DNA of 64,000 nucleotides from Erinaceus europaeus (GCF_950295315.1 NC_080171.1:113342093-113406092), one strand, 5' to 3'; shown: positions 32,148 to 43,717, numbered from the stretch's first letter. Notes: generated from the sequence alone by a model not told the origin. Program-made: numbers and translations.

Positions 32148-32309
32148 TAATCAGAGTTTCCAATTTACATCTGCTCAGGATGCCAAGACCCACTCCCAGA
32201 ATTCTTCTTCTTCAAAGAGAGTTTTCCTGGGTGCTGACCCTGTCAGACCCATCGTTCTATATTTGAGTGGGGTGTGGCAGTAGTCCACTGAGTGGACCCC
32301 ATATCTAGC

Positions 32310-32470
32310 TGTGTGTCAGTGGGCATTTAGATGGCTTCTATATTGTGGTTATTTTAAAGAGCAAAGCTATGAACAGAGGTGCACATATCTTTTCAAGAGT
32401 TTTCATGTCCTTTGGATACATGTCTGGGAGTGGTATTGCTGAATCACAAGGTGTTCCATTTAAAATAAAA
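32310..32470 (-). mobile_element. Old L1 ORF2 fragment
   Basis: Antisense gagcaaagctatgaacagag, then ctgggagtggtattgctgaa. This is the worn end of L1 ORF2, older than the L1s at 10034 and 18225. Confidence 0.6.
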
Positions 32471-34265
32471 GATTATCGTTGAAATCACGACATAAACCTT
32501 ATGTTCCTAGGCAGAACCTGTCACTGTCCAAGCTATTCTCTTCCCCTCTCCAGGTGGAGAAATACTGCTTTGGTGTCACCCAGGGAAAGTTATAGATTTC
32601 AGGTTAAGCACCACAGGTGGAGAAATACTGACCTGGGTGCATTACCTGCCAGGGACCCCAAACCTCTGTGTCACCTGCACACTAAACCTGCCTTCTCTAG
32701 ACAGCAGGTGGCTTTCTTTATTTGGGAGGTGCTCACAGGATAGGTGGGAAAGCCAGAGAGGGGTTGCAGATAGGGGAGCAAGCAGAGAGGGGTTTTATGA
32801 GGAGTCCTTGCTCATGGAGCCTGGAGCTGGTTTCTGGCAGGAACCTACCCAAGAGGGGAGGGGAGAGAAGCAGCAGTCTTCTACAACAGAACTCCACCCT
32901 CATCCTTGGTTCGACTCTCAGGGTAAAATGCTTCAATTTCACACAGACTAAAGGTCTTCTTGGTTACACAGGATACTCCCAGCCAGCTGGAGAGGATCAG
33001 GACAAGGGGATGGGAGCATCTATGAGAGGTGCTATAGGCCTCTTCTCAGAATATATTTCACACACACACACACTACAAGGAAAAGTTTATTGTATGAAAA
33101 CTCATGGTTAGGGGATGAGAAATCAATTTGTGATGGAGTAAGATGCTATCTTAATGCTATAAACAGGTCTTGGTGGAAGAAAATAAGTCCCCAAAGAACT
33201 GGGTTTGGACTTATGGGAGGGGACAGCCAAAGACTGAGGAACTAGGTAAAACCTAACACCATCCTTGCCATGTGCATCACCCAGGTTCAAGCTAGGCCCC
33301 CAAGACATTGAAGTAGCTTTAATGCTGTGGTCTTTTTAATCCCCCCTCCCGCCACCGCGCCTTTCTGCTTCTATCTAAAAAGCAGCACCAACCAACCACT
33401 TTTAACACCAGCAGTTGTTATGTGAGTCTGGAAATAACAATGACAGTTCAGAGTCTCAGGTCCCCATCCCTTTCCTGATGGCCCTGTCACTTCTTAGGGA
33501 GGGAAAGGTATTTGAGACCCACTAGGGACTTAGAACTAAAAGGACAGACAGTGGTCATATGAAGGAGAGATTCCTAGCCTTCTTGCCCTCTGCCATCTTC
33601 ATAAATTTGAAAAATGGCCCTTACTGGGAGAAGAAGACCTGATCTGATTGAAGAGCACTTCACTTTGAGATTGCTCAAGAGAGACGGAACTTGCCCTTCC
33701 TGCCTGGTGTGCGACATCTGTTGCACCAGACAGCACCAGGGGTTTTGCCCTATCTCAGTGGCAAGTCTGAAGTCCTTGCCATCATGAAACAGTGATGAGG
33801 AGAGACAGTAATTTGAGGTTATAGGAAACAACTGAGACTCTGCTCCTGATAAAGTCACACAGTAGAACTGATGCTGCTGTGGTGTGTGACACCCACTCCC
33901 AGTAGAAGGAAATCTAACTGTAATTTGAATTCAGTGAAAACAAACATTTTATTTTTACCCATGTAATTGATTCCCTGACTTTTGCCATAGACCCTTCAGC
34001 TCATGTCGAAGTGTTGTCGGATGGGAGTCCTGGTTGGTTCATTCTAAGAGATGATTGGGAGCAGAGTCTTGGGGAGTGAGAGAAAGTACACCTCAAACCT
34101 ATGTGCAGCTTCTTGTCAGAGTCCAGAAATAATTCAGGGGCAAAATACCAGTAAGTGACAGACAGCATTCTAGGGGAGGGAAGGAAGAGATAAAGGTGAG
34201 AAAACACACTTAGAGAGAGGGCGGGCAGATCTGGGTATGGATTATGACGGTCGGATTGATTGAAA
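32471..34265. other. No gene or repeat recognised, 1.8 kb
   Basis: Longest SINE-poor stretch so far. A short direct repeat (ccaggtggagaaatactg near 32550, acaggtggagaaatactg near 32612) occurs. Frames of 60-129 codons on both strands lack domains. Confidence 0.4.
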
Positions 34266-34271
34266 AAGACA

Positions 34272-34495
34272 GGGAGGGGACCCAGATGGTGGTGCACTTA
34301 GTTAAGCACACACACTATAGTGTGTGAGGACCCAGGTTCAAGCTTCTGGTTCTCATCTGCAGGGGGAAAGCTTCACAAGTGGTGATGCAGGGCTGTGGGT
34401 ATCTTTCTGTCTCTCTCACTCTCTCCCTCCTCTCCTCTCAATTTCTCTCTGTCTCTACCCAATAATAAATAAATAAAAATAAATTTTTTAAAAAT
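34272..34495 (+). mobile_element. Type II SINE
   Basis: Sense gatggtggtgcacttagtta, acccaggttcaagcttctgg, the CT-rich body and an AATAAATAAATA tail. Confidence 0.85.
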
Positions 34496-34528
34496 CAACT
34501 TTTTAAAAAAAAAGCTGGGGGAAAGCTA

Positions 34529-34532
<4 letters not shown>

Positions 34533-34575
<43 letters not shown>
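34533..34575. repeat. (TA)n microsatellite
   Basis: Pure TA run of about 21 units. Confidence 0.95.
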
Positions 34576-34578
<3 letters not shown>

Positions 34579-34920
34579 TGAAAGGGAATATATTGGAAAG
34601 AAGGCGAGAAAAATACTAAAAAAGGATAAAGTGAAGGGACAGACACAGAGATGTGTGTAGATTCTAGGGTGAACAGCAGGTTACCCTATTCAAGAGGGCC
34701 AGACTATATAGATTCTGTCTGGGTGAGGAAGGGTTTTCTTGGGAAAGGTGGGATAGTTACTATTCATTAGAGGGCTGGAGTAGGAGAGGACTTCCTAGAA
34801 AAGGTGGAGTTTTATTGAAATATGGGGCCCTCCTACTTTGCGTCTTTATATATCCCTTTAGGAACTCTCGTAGTATCAGATGCATGGTGGGACACCTCCT
34901 AAGCGGTACAGAGAGATTAT
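34576..34920. other. No gene or repeat recognised
   Basis: Unassigned. It has an ATATATAG and other TATA-like words but no LTR ends. Confidence 0.35.
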
Positions 34921-34922
34921 TT

Positions 34923-35302
34923 TTTATCTTTTTATTTACTTACTTGTTTATAAAATGGAAGTATTGACAAGACCATAGGATAAGAGGGGTCCAATTCCAC
35001 ACAGTTCCCACTACCAGAGTTCTGGATCCCATCCTCCCTCCATTTAAAGCTTTTCTATTCTTTATCCAGGAGCATGGACCCAGGATCATTGTGGGGTGCA
35101 GAAGGTGGAAGATCTGGCTTCTGTAATTGTTTCTCCACTGAACATGGGCGTTGGCAGGTGGATTCATAATTCCAGCCTGTCTCTCTCTTTTTCTCTAGTG
35201 GGGCAGGGCTCTGGAGAGGTGGGGCTCCAGGACACATTGGTGGGATCATCTGACCAGGGAAGTCAGGTTGACATCATTATAGCATCTGCAACTTGGTGGT
35301 GA
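34923..35302 (-). mobile_element. L1-derived composite, 5' truncated
   Basis: Antisense copy of the 25032 family: ccacacagttcccactacca, the core gcaattacagaagccaga (sense) and a truncation near gcatctgcaacttggtgg. The flanks share an agagatt word. Confidence 0.75.
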
Positions 35303-36430
35303 CATGGAGAGATTTTATTACAAAGATGGCATAATGTAACTCAGAGTTGAGTAGGAGACATTGCAGGCACCATCTTGGATCCATTTGGTATCCTCCAACT
35401 CTGGGATCTTAGGGAAGTGGCTAGCCTTGCATTCGACAACCTCTTCTGGTTTAGCACTGATATGGTAGTGAAGATGGGGCCTCCCTCCTAAACTAATCTA
35501 GTCCACCCCAGAAATGGCATACAAACACATCCATCAGTGGCACCTTTCTGCCAGTTGTCCTTGGTTGGGGAAAGTCACCCCAGTGCAGGAACACCCTGTA
35601 GAGTTTCTCTGAAGACACAGTTCTCTCTCCATATCCCACTGGCTCTCTCATTGTCTAACAGAGTTGGACTGGATCACCCCTGCATTTCCCATGTGTCTCT
35701 AGCCCTGGTTAAACAGGTCCATGCCAGGGACTAGGGAACACTAACTCACTATGCATTGTGGGAGGAAGAAGCAGCTCTCCAGTTAAACCCAGAAGATAGG
35801 AAACAGCTGGCAGGGACAGCATGGGGCACAGAGCTTGGCCTCACAGGCACAGATGCGTGTATAATCAAAAATCCCAAAACAGTGGGAAATGCTCTTTTCT
35901 CAAGGAGCACAAGATCCCAGTGGGTGGGGACAGAGTTTGGCTACATGCATGTTGTGTGGAGGGGCCCAGGTAGGTTTTGCCTTCTGGGGACAGAGGAGGC
36001 CCCCCCCCCCAAAAAAAAAAAAGAAACAGCAGAGCATTCACAGGTTGATGGTAAAAGGATGGGTCATCATTTGGTGAAGTTCAGTACAGCACACTCACCA
36101 CTGTAAGAGAGGGCTCAAGGCAGGAGTCAAATTTCTAGCAAAGTCTGAATAAGCCCATGAAGGGAGATAATGGAGAACAGATTGAAAATTGAGCTGAAAC
36201 GCACCAGAGGTCAAGGTTCAAGCAACATTCTGGAGCAGGAATAAAGAGCCTGTTTCTTGGGTCTGATTTTCACAGGCCTGAGCTATGCAAGCAGACAAAT
36301 ATTTGTGGCTTTCCTCCAGCTGCGGAGAGACTGTTCAGAGAGCCTGGGGAGAAATATTCTGCATAGCAGCCTGCCTGTAGCCCTCACCTACCCATTGTTC
36401 ACCCTGGCTCTCCAGGTCTACAACTTCCTA
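35303..36430. other. No gene or repeat recognised, 1.1 kb
   Basis: Includes a C9/A11 run near 36000. Open frames of up to 116 codons have no domain. Confidence 0.4.
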
Positions 36431-36439
36431 TAAAAATCT

Positions 36440-36700
36440 GTGGTGTGGTGCAAAGCACAAGGACTGGCAGAAGGATCCCAGTTCCAGCCCCCAGTTCCCC
36501 CCCTGCAGGGGAGTCACTTCATAGGTGGTGAAGCAGGTCTGCAGGTGTCTGTCTTTCTTTTCCCCTCTCTGTCTTCCCCTCCTCTCTCCATTTCTCTCTG
36601 TCCTATCCAACAATGATGACATCATCAACAACAACAATAAAAAACTACAACAGTAAAACAAGGGCAACAAAATGGAATAAATAAAAAATTTTTTAAAATA
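36440..36700 (+). mobile_element. Type I SINE, head truncated
   Basis: Sense copy lacking the first part of the tRNA head; it has ggtgaagcaggtctgcaggt, CAA-rich stretch and an AAATAAA tail. Confidence 0.85.
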
Positions 36701-36771
36701 AGGAAAGAAAGAAAAAGAAAGGAAGGAAGGAAGAAATAAAGATAGATAGATAGATAGATAGATAGAAAGAA

Positions 36772-36833
<62 letters not shown>
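36701..36833. repeat. (GGAA)n-(GATA)n-(GAAA)n at a SINE tail
   Basis: GATA at 36741-36765, then GAAA to about 36833. It grew from the A-rich tail of the preceding SINE. Confidence 0.95.
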
Positions 36834-36834
<1 letters not shown>

Positions 36835-36839
36835 GCATG

Positions 36840-38362
36840 AGTGGACCTTGGCACAGGCACTGAGGGACCTGGGAGTTGTCAGCTGACGACTCACCTCCCA
36901 GCTCTGCTGAGTCTGCAGCTGTGTCTACCAGGAAACATGGGGATGCCATCCTCCGACTTTGGCCAAGATGGGAGAAGCCTAGTGTGACCAATTCCTGGAC
37001 ATTCTGTTACCTTGTTCCTGCTCTGTTCTCAGGCTGCACAACTCCATTGTGCTACCTATTCTAGAATGCAAGTTTTTACAGACTGATGTTTCTAAAACTC
37101 AGACACTGGCACCAGTCAGGAGGCGCATCCAAGACCACCCCTGCCCCACCCCCTTCCCATTCCCTACCTGGAACAAGATTCTGAACTGAGCATCAGGCTT
37201 CTCTCACTTTTATAGGGGTTTGGGGGGGGCTTTGAGGAGGGGACCTTCAACGTTGGACGACTTGGGCTCATGTCCCAGGCCTCTGAGGACCCTTTGACAT
37301 GATTGTTACAATTGCATGTGTTGCATCCTTCCAAGCAATGTGGTCATCACCTGGTTCAAACTCTCTAAGAGCTTTGTTCCTCCCCCTCCCCCTCTCCCCC
37401 AGCTGAGGTCCTTTGCCACATTCTTTCACCTGTGTGTGAGTCTATCCTCAACGTGGGACCCTCTGCTGCCTGCTTTCCTTCCCATAGTTTATCAATTCAA
37501 AAACCATGAAGCACTTGTAATTCTTAAAATATACTGGTTGTTTTGTGGTTTCATATTACCATACATGTGGCATCTTCCAGAATGTTCTCCCCAAGAAGCC
37601 TGCTTGCACCAGCTGGCTCTCTCATTTCTATCTTTCAGCATCCCCCCATCCCCCCAGACAGAACTACATCTGCAAAGCTCTGATTAACCCCCTGCAGTGA
37701 AATTCTTCCCCCTGGTAAGACCTTGTCACTCTCCACATAGATCTGTCTCTCCATCACTGCTTTACATGTCCTTCTGCAGTTGATTCTTTTCCATTTAAAA
37801 CTTTCCCACTGAGACTGTTTTTGTTTGTTTGTTTGTATTATTTGGTTTTGTTTACTCTCGAGTCTCAGGGCCCTGCTGACTACATAGCTGCTCTCAATGA
37901 ACAGGTGTAGGATAAATGCCTCTTTCCAGAGGGTATTAATAATCTTCTTCTTTGGAGTTCCCAGATTACTTTCTTAAAATCAGCATAACATAATGTAAGG
38001 GTGTGAGTGCTCTAGGTGTGCAAGTTCACTTCTCTTAGGTTGTGTGTCCTCATACCATTCCCACCGCCGAAGTGCCAATGCCACGCTCTACTGCCCTGCC
38101 CTGCCCTGCCCTGCCCTGCCCTGCCCTGCCCTGCCCTGCCCTTTGGTGGTCTCAGTTCTGCATCAGATTATTTCATTGTATTGCTTCCACCAGCCTTTGT
38201 GATGCTCACTTGAGTGCAGGTTCTCTGTAGGCGGGCCAGCTCTCTGGTTTAGTGTTGCGCCCTCCTCAGGGCCTGCATGGGCATGGCCAGGGATGGTCCC
38301 TGAACAGGGCTTCTCACACAGCTTTGCAAAAGGTACGACAGAGGTATCTCTGAGCTTCTCCC
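36840..38362. other. No gene recognised, 1.5 kb
   Basis: SINE-free stretch between a microsatellite and an LTR. Only the pentanucleotide array at 38091 is recognisable. Frames up to 123 codons lack domains. Confidence 0.4.
38091..38142. repeat. (CTGCC)10 pentanucleotide array
   Basis: Ten perfect CTGCC units, probably variable in length between individuals. Confidence 0.95.
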
Positions 38363-38727
38363 TGTGTTGGTCTGCTTCTAAATTCTGCTTCTAAGATCCC
38401 TTCTGTTTCATTGGTTTAATCCCCCCTGCTTAACACTGTATTCTATTTACATAACACTGTTAGCTAAGCAACGCCCTGCCTCCAGGGCACTGGTTTAATC
38501 CTCATTGTTTTGCATGCTTTTTCCTTCTCCCCACCCCCTATCCTACATACATCCTCTTCGGGCCTGACTCTTCTGCCTCCGGAGGCATAAAAGACAGAGC
38601 TTTCTAATGAAGAGAGATTAGATTGTCGAACTGCATCCCCACTCGTCAATAAAGATTGAACTGCTTCCCAGCTCAGCCATGAGTCCCTGGTCGTCTGTCT
38701 CCCGCCCACGAAGCTAGTCCGGCAAAA
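38363..38727 (+). mobile_element. 5' LTR of a truncated provirus
   Basis: Starts TGTGTTGG, contains gcataaaagac (TATA region), caataaagattg (polyadenylation) and the family words ctatttacataac and gcactggtttaatcc. It ends ccggcaaaa immediately before a primer binding site, so unlike the three other family copies it was a 5' LTR. The interior is lost after about 35 bases. Confidence 0.8.
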
Positions 38728-38746
38728 TGGCACCCTGAACAGGGAC
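38728..38746 (+). promoter_or_regulatory. Retroviral primer binding site, lysine tRNA type
   Basis: The sequence tggcaccctgaacagggac differs from the tRNA-Lys3-complementary site by one substitution and one inserted base. It directly follows the LTR. This supports a class II (beta-like) origin. After it, a CT run and L1 3' UTR begin, so no viral gene remains. Confidence 0.75.
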
Positions 38747-38757
38747 TGGCATCCCTG

Positions 38758-38783
<26 letters not shown>

Positions 38784-38788
<5 letters not shown>

Positions 38789-38995
38789 CCTGAAATGGAA
38801 TTGGCATATTGCACCAAAATAAAAGACTCTGGGGTGGGTGGGTGGGGAGAATACAGATCCAAGAAGGATTCAGAGGACCTAGTGGGGGTTGTATTGTTAT
38901 ATGGGAAACTGGGGAATGTTATGCATGTAGAAACTATTGTACTTACTGTTGAATGTAAAACATTAATTCCCCAATTAAAAAAAAAGAAAGAAAAA
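38784..38995 (+). mobile_element. L1 3' UTR, subfamily A
   Basis: Sense gaaacctgaaatggaattgg to aaaacattaattccccaatt and a poly(A)-rich tail. A CT run (38758-38783) separates it from the LTR remnant. Confidence 0.8.
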
Positions 38996-39515
38996 AAAAA
39001 GACAAACAAAAAAAAATTGTATAATTGAGTATTTACCATGGGCAATACTGTATGCTTCCTGTCTGTCAACTTATTTTATCCTTCTATTCTTCTTGTGTGG
39101 AGCCAACACAAAGAACTCTACAAAGTATTAGTGAGGAAAGGAAAAGAGAAAAAAATAAATAAGAAATATTAACATCTATTAAGGAGATACTCAGCATTAT
39201 TCTAACCACTGGCTACCATCTATTCTCAAATTTTCACAACCATCTTGTGAAATGGATACTCTTCACATCTGTGAGAGTGGAGACACAGAGAGGTTTGATG
39301 TCACTCTAAGATGACAAAATAAGGAATTTTATGGCCTGGGTTTGAACTTAAATCATGTAGCTAAGAAATCGCTGTGCTCTTAGACATCATGTTGGCTCTA
39401 AGATGGAAATTCATGTCCTCTTTTTTGGATGTGAAACCTATTATTTGTAAATTTAGCAATAAAATATTTAAATAAAAGTTTCTTAGGAAAAACTTGGTTA
39501 AAGTTTGAAAAAAAA
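38996..39515. other. No gene or repeat recognised
   Basis: AT-rich unassigned sequence. Confidence 0.4.
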
Positions 39516-39529
39516 AAAAAGTAGATAGG

Positions 39530-39727
39530 ATGGCCCAGGAGATAGCACAGTGGTAGAATTCTGGACTTTCAAGCATGAGGTCCAGAGTTCAATCCCTAGT
39601 ATCACATGTGCCAGAGTGATACACTGGTTTCCTCTCTTTCTCTCTCCCTCTCCCTCTATACCTCCCCTCCTCTCTCTGAATAAGTAAAATCAATCTTAAA
39701 GAGAGAGAGAGAGGGGAAAAAAAAAAA
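39530..39727 (+). mobile_element. Type III SINE
   Basis: Sense ggagatagcacagtggtaga, gagttcaatccctagtatca, acatgtgccagagtgataca, a long CT body and an A-tail. Confidence 0.8.
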
Positions 39728-39746
39728 CCTTGGAAATTATCGCACT

Positions 39747-39789
39747 GTCTACGGCCATACCACCCTGAACACACTTGATCTCGTCTGAT
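39747..39789 (+). pseudogene. 5S rRNA retropseudogene fragment, tailless
   Basis: Starts at the first base of 5S rRNA (gtctacggccataccaccct) and follows it for about 44 positions, to gatctcgtctgatc. Four transitions in positions 25-30, two of them in CpGs, mark decay. The flanks ttggaaattat(c/t)gcac are a 17-base duplication (39729-39745 and 39790-39806, one mismatch). There is no A-tail and the 3' two thirds of 5S are missing, including the rest of the internal promoter, so it is not a working gene. Confidence 0.85.
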
Positions 39790-39806
39790 CTTGGAAATTA
39801 TTGCAC

Positions 39807-39995
39807 CAAAGCATGGGACTCTGAGGAAGGAGGGCATGGGTGGGGTATGGGGTGTGGGACTGGGTTTGGTTACGATGTGGAAAATGAGCTAAACTCAAGG
39901 TGAGGGGGTTTTGCAGACACCTATCACAGAAGGAAAAGAAACTGCATCCATGTGTCAATAACTGTATTGTAATTATTCATTCCCCCCCCAAAAAA
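39807..39995 (+). mobile_element. L1 3' UTR-like sequence
   Basis: Sense caaagcatgggactctgagg and ttttgcagacacctatcaca resemble the L1 3' UTR at about 19480-19600 (caaagcaaagggctctgg; ttttgcaggcacctattgtg). The 5S fragment landed at its start. Confidence 0.55.
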
Positions 39996-40800
39996 AAGTA
40001 AAAAGAAAAAAGGAATTGACCCGAAAAAGGTGAATGAGTTCTATAGTTTTCAATAGTTATTATAAAACTCTAATAATTAGAATGGCACTGATGTCACTGA
40101 ATCAGTGGAACAAGATAAAGAGGTCTAGGATCACAGAGAACTGTGGATTACTTCATTACACTCTATCAAACAACTGTTTATCAAGCAAGGGAGGATTTCA
40201 CATCACCCAACTCTGATATGATTACTTCCCATGTTTGCTTGTAACAATAGATTCTCTATGTAGCTGTCAACCATAGGGTGACCTTTTTCTTTCTTTCTCC
40301 TTCTCCCTCTTTTGCTCCCATGTTTTACATCAAACTGGATCCCAAACGTTTTACTCTTTAAATGACCAAGATGAAAGAAAACACACAAGGGGCAAAGATG
40401 AAAAACACATAGTCCTTACTTGAGCAAAGACTTGCATTGGCTTTTGAAGAAGAGGAAAACAAAAAAGCAGGTGCTCTACTGACACCAGGAGGTAGACAGT
40501 GTCAAGTCTGCCATTCCTGTCTTGGGATAGATTACATACATATGACTGGGGCAAACAAGTAAGGAGGAAGTGGCATTTGGATATGGTTGACTGGTAGACT
40601 TCTTAGGGCATGAGCAGATTTACAAAGAGTTGCTTGTTAGGCTTCACCTTGCTCCAGTGAGCAGGGTCTTACTTGTGAAGCTCATCACTTCAAAATAGAT
40701 GCCAGTGGGGCCATGTTTTCAGCTCCTTGACTCCACTGGAGGTTTTTAGGACAAAGGGCATCAGTGCATGAAGGCAGGCACCCTGGACTAGCTGTTATCA
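39996..40800. other. No gene or repeat recognised
   Basis: About 800 bases of unique-looking sequence; only short frames. Confidence 0.4.
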
Positions 40801-40809
40801 GCACAGACC

Positions 40810-41020
40810 CAGCTCCCCACCTGCAGGGGAGTCGCTTCACAAGTGGTGAAGCAGGTCTGCAGGTGTCTATCTTTCTCTCCCCTTCTCTGTCTTCCCCTCC
40901 TCTCTCCATTTCTCTCTGTCCTATCCAACAACAACATCAATAACTACAACAACAATAAAAAAAAAGGGCAACAACAACAACAATGATAAACAAGGGCAAC
41001 AAAATGGAAAAATAAAAAAT
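40810..41020 (+). mobile_element. Type I SINE, head truncated
   Basis: Sense copy starting at agctccccacctgcaggg. It has a duplicated CAA/AAGGGCAAC tail segment, then an A-rich end. Confidence 0.85.
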
Positions 41021-41420
41021 ACTAAGTAAATAAATAATGCTAACATATATATGGAAACATAAGGATATTCACAGCAGCACCATCCTGCAAATACCATGTG
41101 GTGAAGTTCCTGAAGACTAAATAGTCATCTCTTGGTTGGGCAATGCTTGGATAAATGGTGCAGTAAACTTTTCCTGAATAGAATGCAACCCTTGGAAGGA
41201 ATCCTGGAGTTTTATAGCATGAGTCATGAAAGCATTTCTAAACTATACATGAAAGAAACAAGATAAAAAAATATTTTGTGTGTGAAATATTAATCCTTTT
41301 AGGCAAAATGAAAAAAAAATAGAAACACTTAAAAATGATTTTAGGAGCTTGCATGTACATATGAAGAAGGAAGTGCGTTTAAAGAACCCCCCACTCCTGA
41401 ATGGGCAATACTAGGAAATT
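41021..41420. other. No gene recognised; possibly an old repeat
   Basis: The A-rich sequence with aatggtgcagtaaacttttc is reminiscent of worn L1 but cannot be placed. Confidence 0.35.
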
Positions 41421-41421
41421 T

Positions 41422-41535
41422 GTGGGACTGGAAAGATAGCACAGTGGATATGTGAAAGACTTCCATGCCTGAGGCTCTGAGGTTCCCAGGTTCAAGCCCC
41501 AGCACTATGTGTTAAGCCAGAACTGAACAGAGCTA
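41422..41535 (+). mobile_element. Type IV SINE, diverged
   Basis: Sense gaaagatagcacagtggata, gaggttcccaggttcaagcc, gccagaactgaacagagct. Confidence 0.65.
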
Positions 41536-41994
41536 TAAGGAAGAAAAAGAAGAAAGGGGGAAGGAGGAAGGAAAAGGAAACAAAGGGGAAATGTATTTAT
41601 GATAGGAATAACTTTTTACAAAACAAAAGATTGTGTATATCTGTCTAGATCAATAAGTGATACTGGGAACTTATATGTTAGTGTGGAAAACTGATGTCCT
41701 GGGACCAATTTCCAAGTGAGCAGGTGTGGAGGCTTCCCCACACCAACAAATAATCATCAGATGCCAACACAGTGCCTGAGGATTCAATTGCATTCAACTT
41801 AGTTTGACCCTATCTACCCACAGATAACATCAGATTCCACAAAGGAAGGGCTCCATCTCCCCAGACCAATCTCTAGTTTCAGTACCAGTAATTTTATTAT
41901 TTTTTTTCAGCTATGCTCAGATTCACAGATCCCTAGACCAAGAAACAGAAATGTGCCACCACCACAGAAATCTCCTCCTACCACCCTTCTTTTT
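41536..41994. other. No gene or repeat recognised
   Basis: Unassigned, with short A/G-rich runs at its start. Confidence 0.4.
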
Positions 41995-42165
41995 TTTTAA
42001 GTCTTTTAAAAGATATTTTAATTTTAATTTATTTATTCGTTAAAGACAGAAATTGAAAGGAAGAAGAGACAGACACACCTGCAGCACTGTTTTACCTCTG
42101 TGACCTGCCCCCCTGCAGGTGGGGACCAGGGGCTTGAACCCAGATCCTTGATGCTTGAGCTCTGT
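41995..42165 (-). mobile_element. Type II SINE, head degraded
   Basis: Antisense aaagacagaaattgaaagga, cctgcagcactgttttacct and ggcttgaacccagatccttg. Confidence 0.75.
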
Positions 42166-42482
42166 ATTTGCAGTTTCACTTACTCAACTCAATTTCATTC
42201 GTAGCTCCCAAAATAATACACCCAAGGTTTTCATGATCATTTGCAAACAAGTGCAGAATAGTAACCAAGAGCAGTCTCTTGGTTTATATATTCCCAGCTC
42301 TACAGGAACAACTGGAGTTTTCTTATAAGCAGCACCATCATCGCCATGACCGACAATAATCCAAGCCAAGAATAAAATCAGCATGTATTGTAATCATTAA
42401 TAAAGCATGCATGTGTTCTTGAAGTCACAAACAGAGCCATTAATCTTGGTGAAACAAAGACACATATAACATACTTCGGGGC
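42166..42482. other. No gene or repeat recognised
   Basis: Unassigned sequence before the LTR candidate. A 66-codon antisense frame (42184-42384) begins MLILFLAWIIVG; it has no other support. Confidence 0.35.
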
Positions 42483-42704
42483 TGTTAGAATCAGTGCTCT
42501 GACACTTACTTCCTGCTAGTTAGATATTAAACGAAGGCATTCTTTTGCTAGGATCTAACAAACCCACTGTGTGATGATCGATATAAACCTCTCAGACTGG
42601 AGAGCCATTCACCTTCTCTGGTGCCCAGACCCCTGCATGTGAGTTGCCCACAATAAATTTCTGTCTTGGGCTCAAGAATGGGCCTGCTTCTTTCTTGAGA
42701 CTCA
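42483..42704 (+). mobile_element. LTR candidate, short
   Basis: Begins TGTTAGAATCAG, has gatataaacc (TATA) near 42579 and cacaataaattt (polyadenylation) near 42650, and ends near GAGACTCA. The following ttggaggggggattattc could be a worn primer site. No duplication was found. Confidence 0.5.
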
Positions 42705-42930
42705 AATTACCTTGGAGGGGGGATTATTCATTCTCATGGTTGAATACCTCCCGGTGAGATTGAGCAAGGGCAGAGTTCTTTTTGTCATCTGGATTATGCC
42801 CTTTTTTTTTTTTTTTGTTTTTTTGTTTGTTTTGTTCAGCTGTTTAAATTGTTCCAATAGTTAGCAATAGTATTTACTATCTCAGGGTTCCTGGAGATTT
42901 TACAGAACAAAACTATTGCAAATAACAAGC

Positions 42931-42976
42931 GTTGGGGCCAGGTGGTGACCCACCGATTAAGCACACACAGTATGAA
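42931..42976 (+). mobile_element. Type II SINE head, 3' truncated and tailless
   Basis: 46 bases of type II head (ggggccaggtggtgacccac to cacacacagtatg) stop abruptly without body or A-tail. They lie between gcaaataacaagc (42918-42930) and gcaagtaacaagc (42977-42989), a 13-base duplication with one mismatch. Confidence 0.8.
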
Positions 42977-43717
42977 GCAAGTAACAAGCCTCTGTGTAAC
43001 TAACTGTAGGACTTTTGCTTCCCTTCTTTGCCTTTTGATCTGGTTCTAACTTCTTACATTACTGTAATATTAGTAGTGGAGTGGACACACTAGTCTTGTT
43101 CCCAATCACAGGGGAATCTTCAGTCTTCACCTCCACATACATGTTAGCTGCAAACTGTTTGTAGGCTTATACATCAAATTGAAGAAGTTTCCTTCTAATC
43201 CTTGTTTTCTAAGAGTTTATAGTATGAATGAATGTTTTTTTATGCATTTTTTGTATCAATAGATAAGATCACGTGAAATTTCTCCTTTATTCTGCTGATG
43301 AAATAGAGTTACACTGACTTTTTTTTAAAAAAAAAAATATGGAGCTAAACCTTTGTCCTGAGAAGAAACCTTATTTGATCTTGGTGTGTGATTCTTTTCA
43401 TATATTGATGAATTCTATTTTCACTAATACTTTTAGAGGATTTCTGTACATGAGGAATATAGTTTCTTTTATGTCTAGTATGTCTGCTTTCGGTGTCCAT
43501 TTTATGGATCGTTCTGCTGTGATCATTCTTACATATGTCTTTTGGTGACTATCTAAGTGTATGCCTGTTAGAATTATTGAGTCATAGAGTATTTGTAGAT
43601 TCAGATTAGCAACTGTTCTGAATGCTTTTCCAAAAGGATTTTTTTTTTAGTTTTTTTTTTTAATTTTCTTTTTTTTTTTATTGGAGAATGAATGTTTTAC
43701 ATTCAACAGTAAGTACA

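Noticed and set aside
36428..36991. 187-codon antisense frame with FLSF repeats
   Set aside because: It translates the (GAAA)n/(GATA)n array and a type I SINE.
38363..38783. Partial provirus with genes
   Set aside because: Only the LTR, primer site and about 20 more bases remain before a CT run and an L1 3' UTR; no gag or pol sequence follows.
39747..39789. Functional 5S rRNA gene
   Set aside because: Only about 44 of roughly 120 positions are present, with mutations and a duplication showing insertion.
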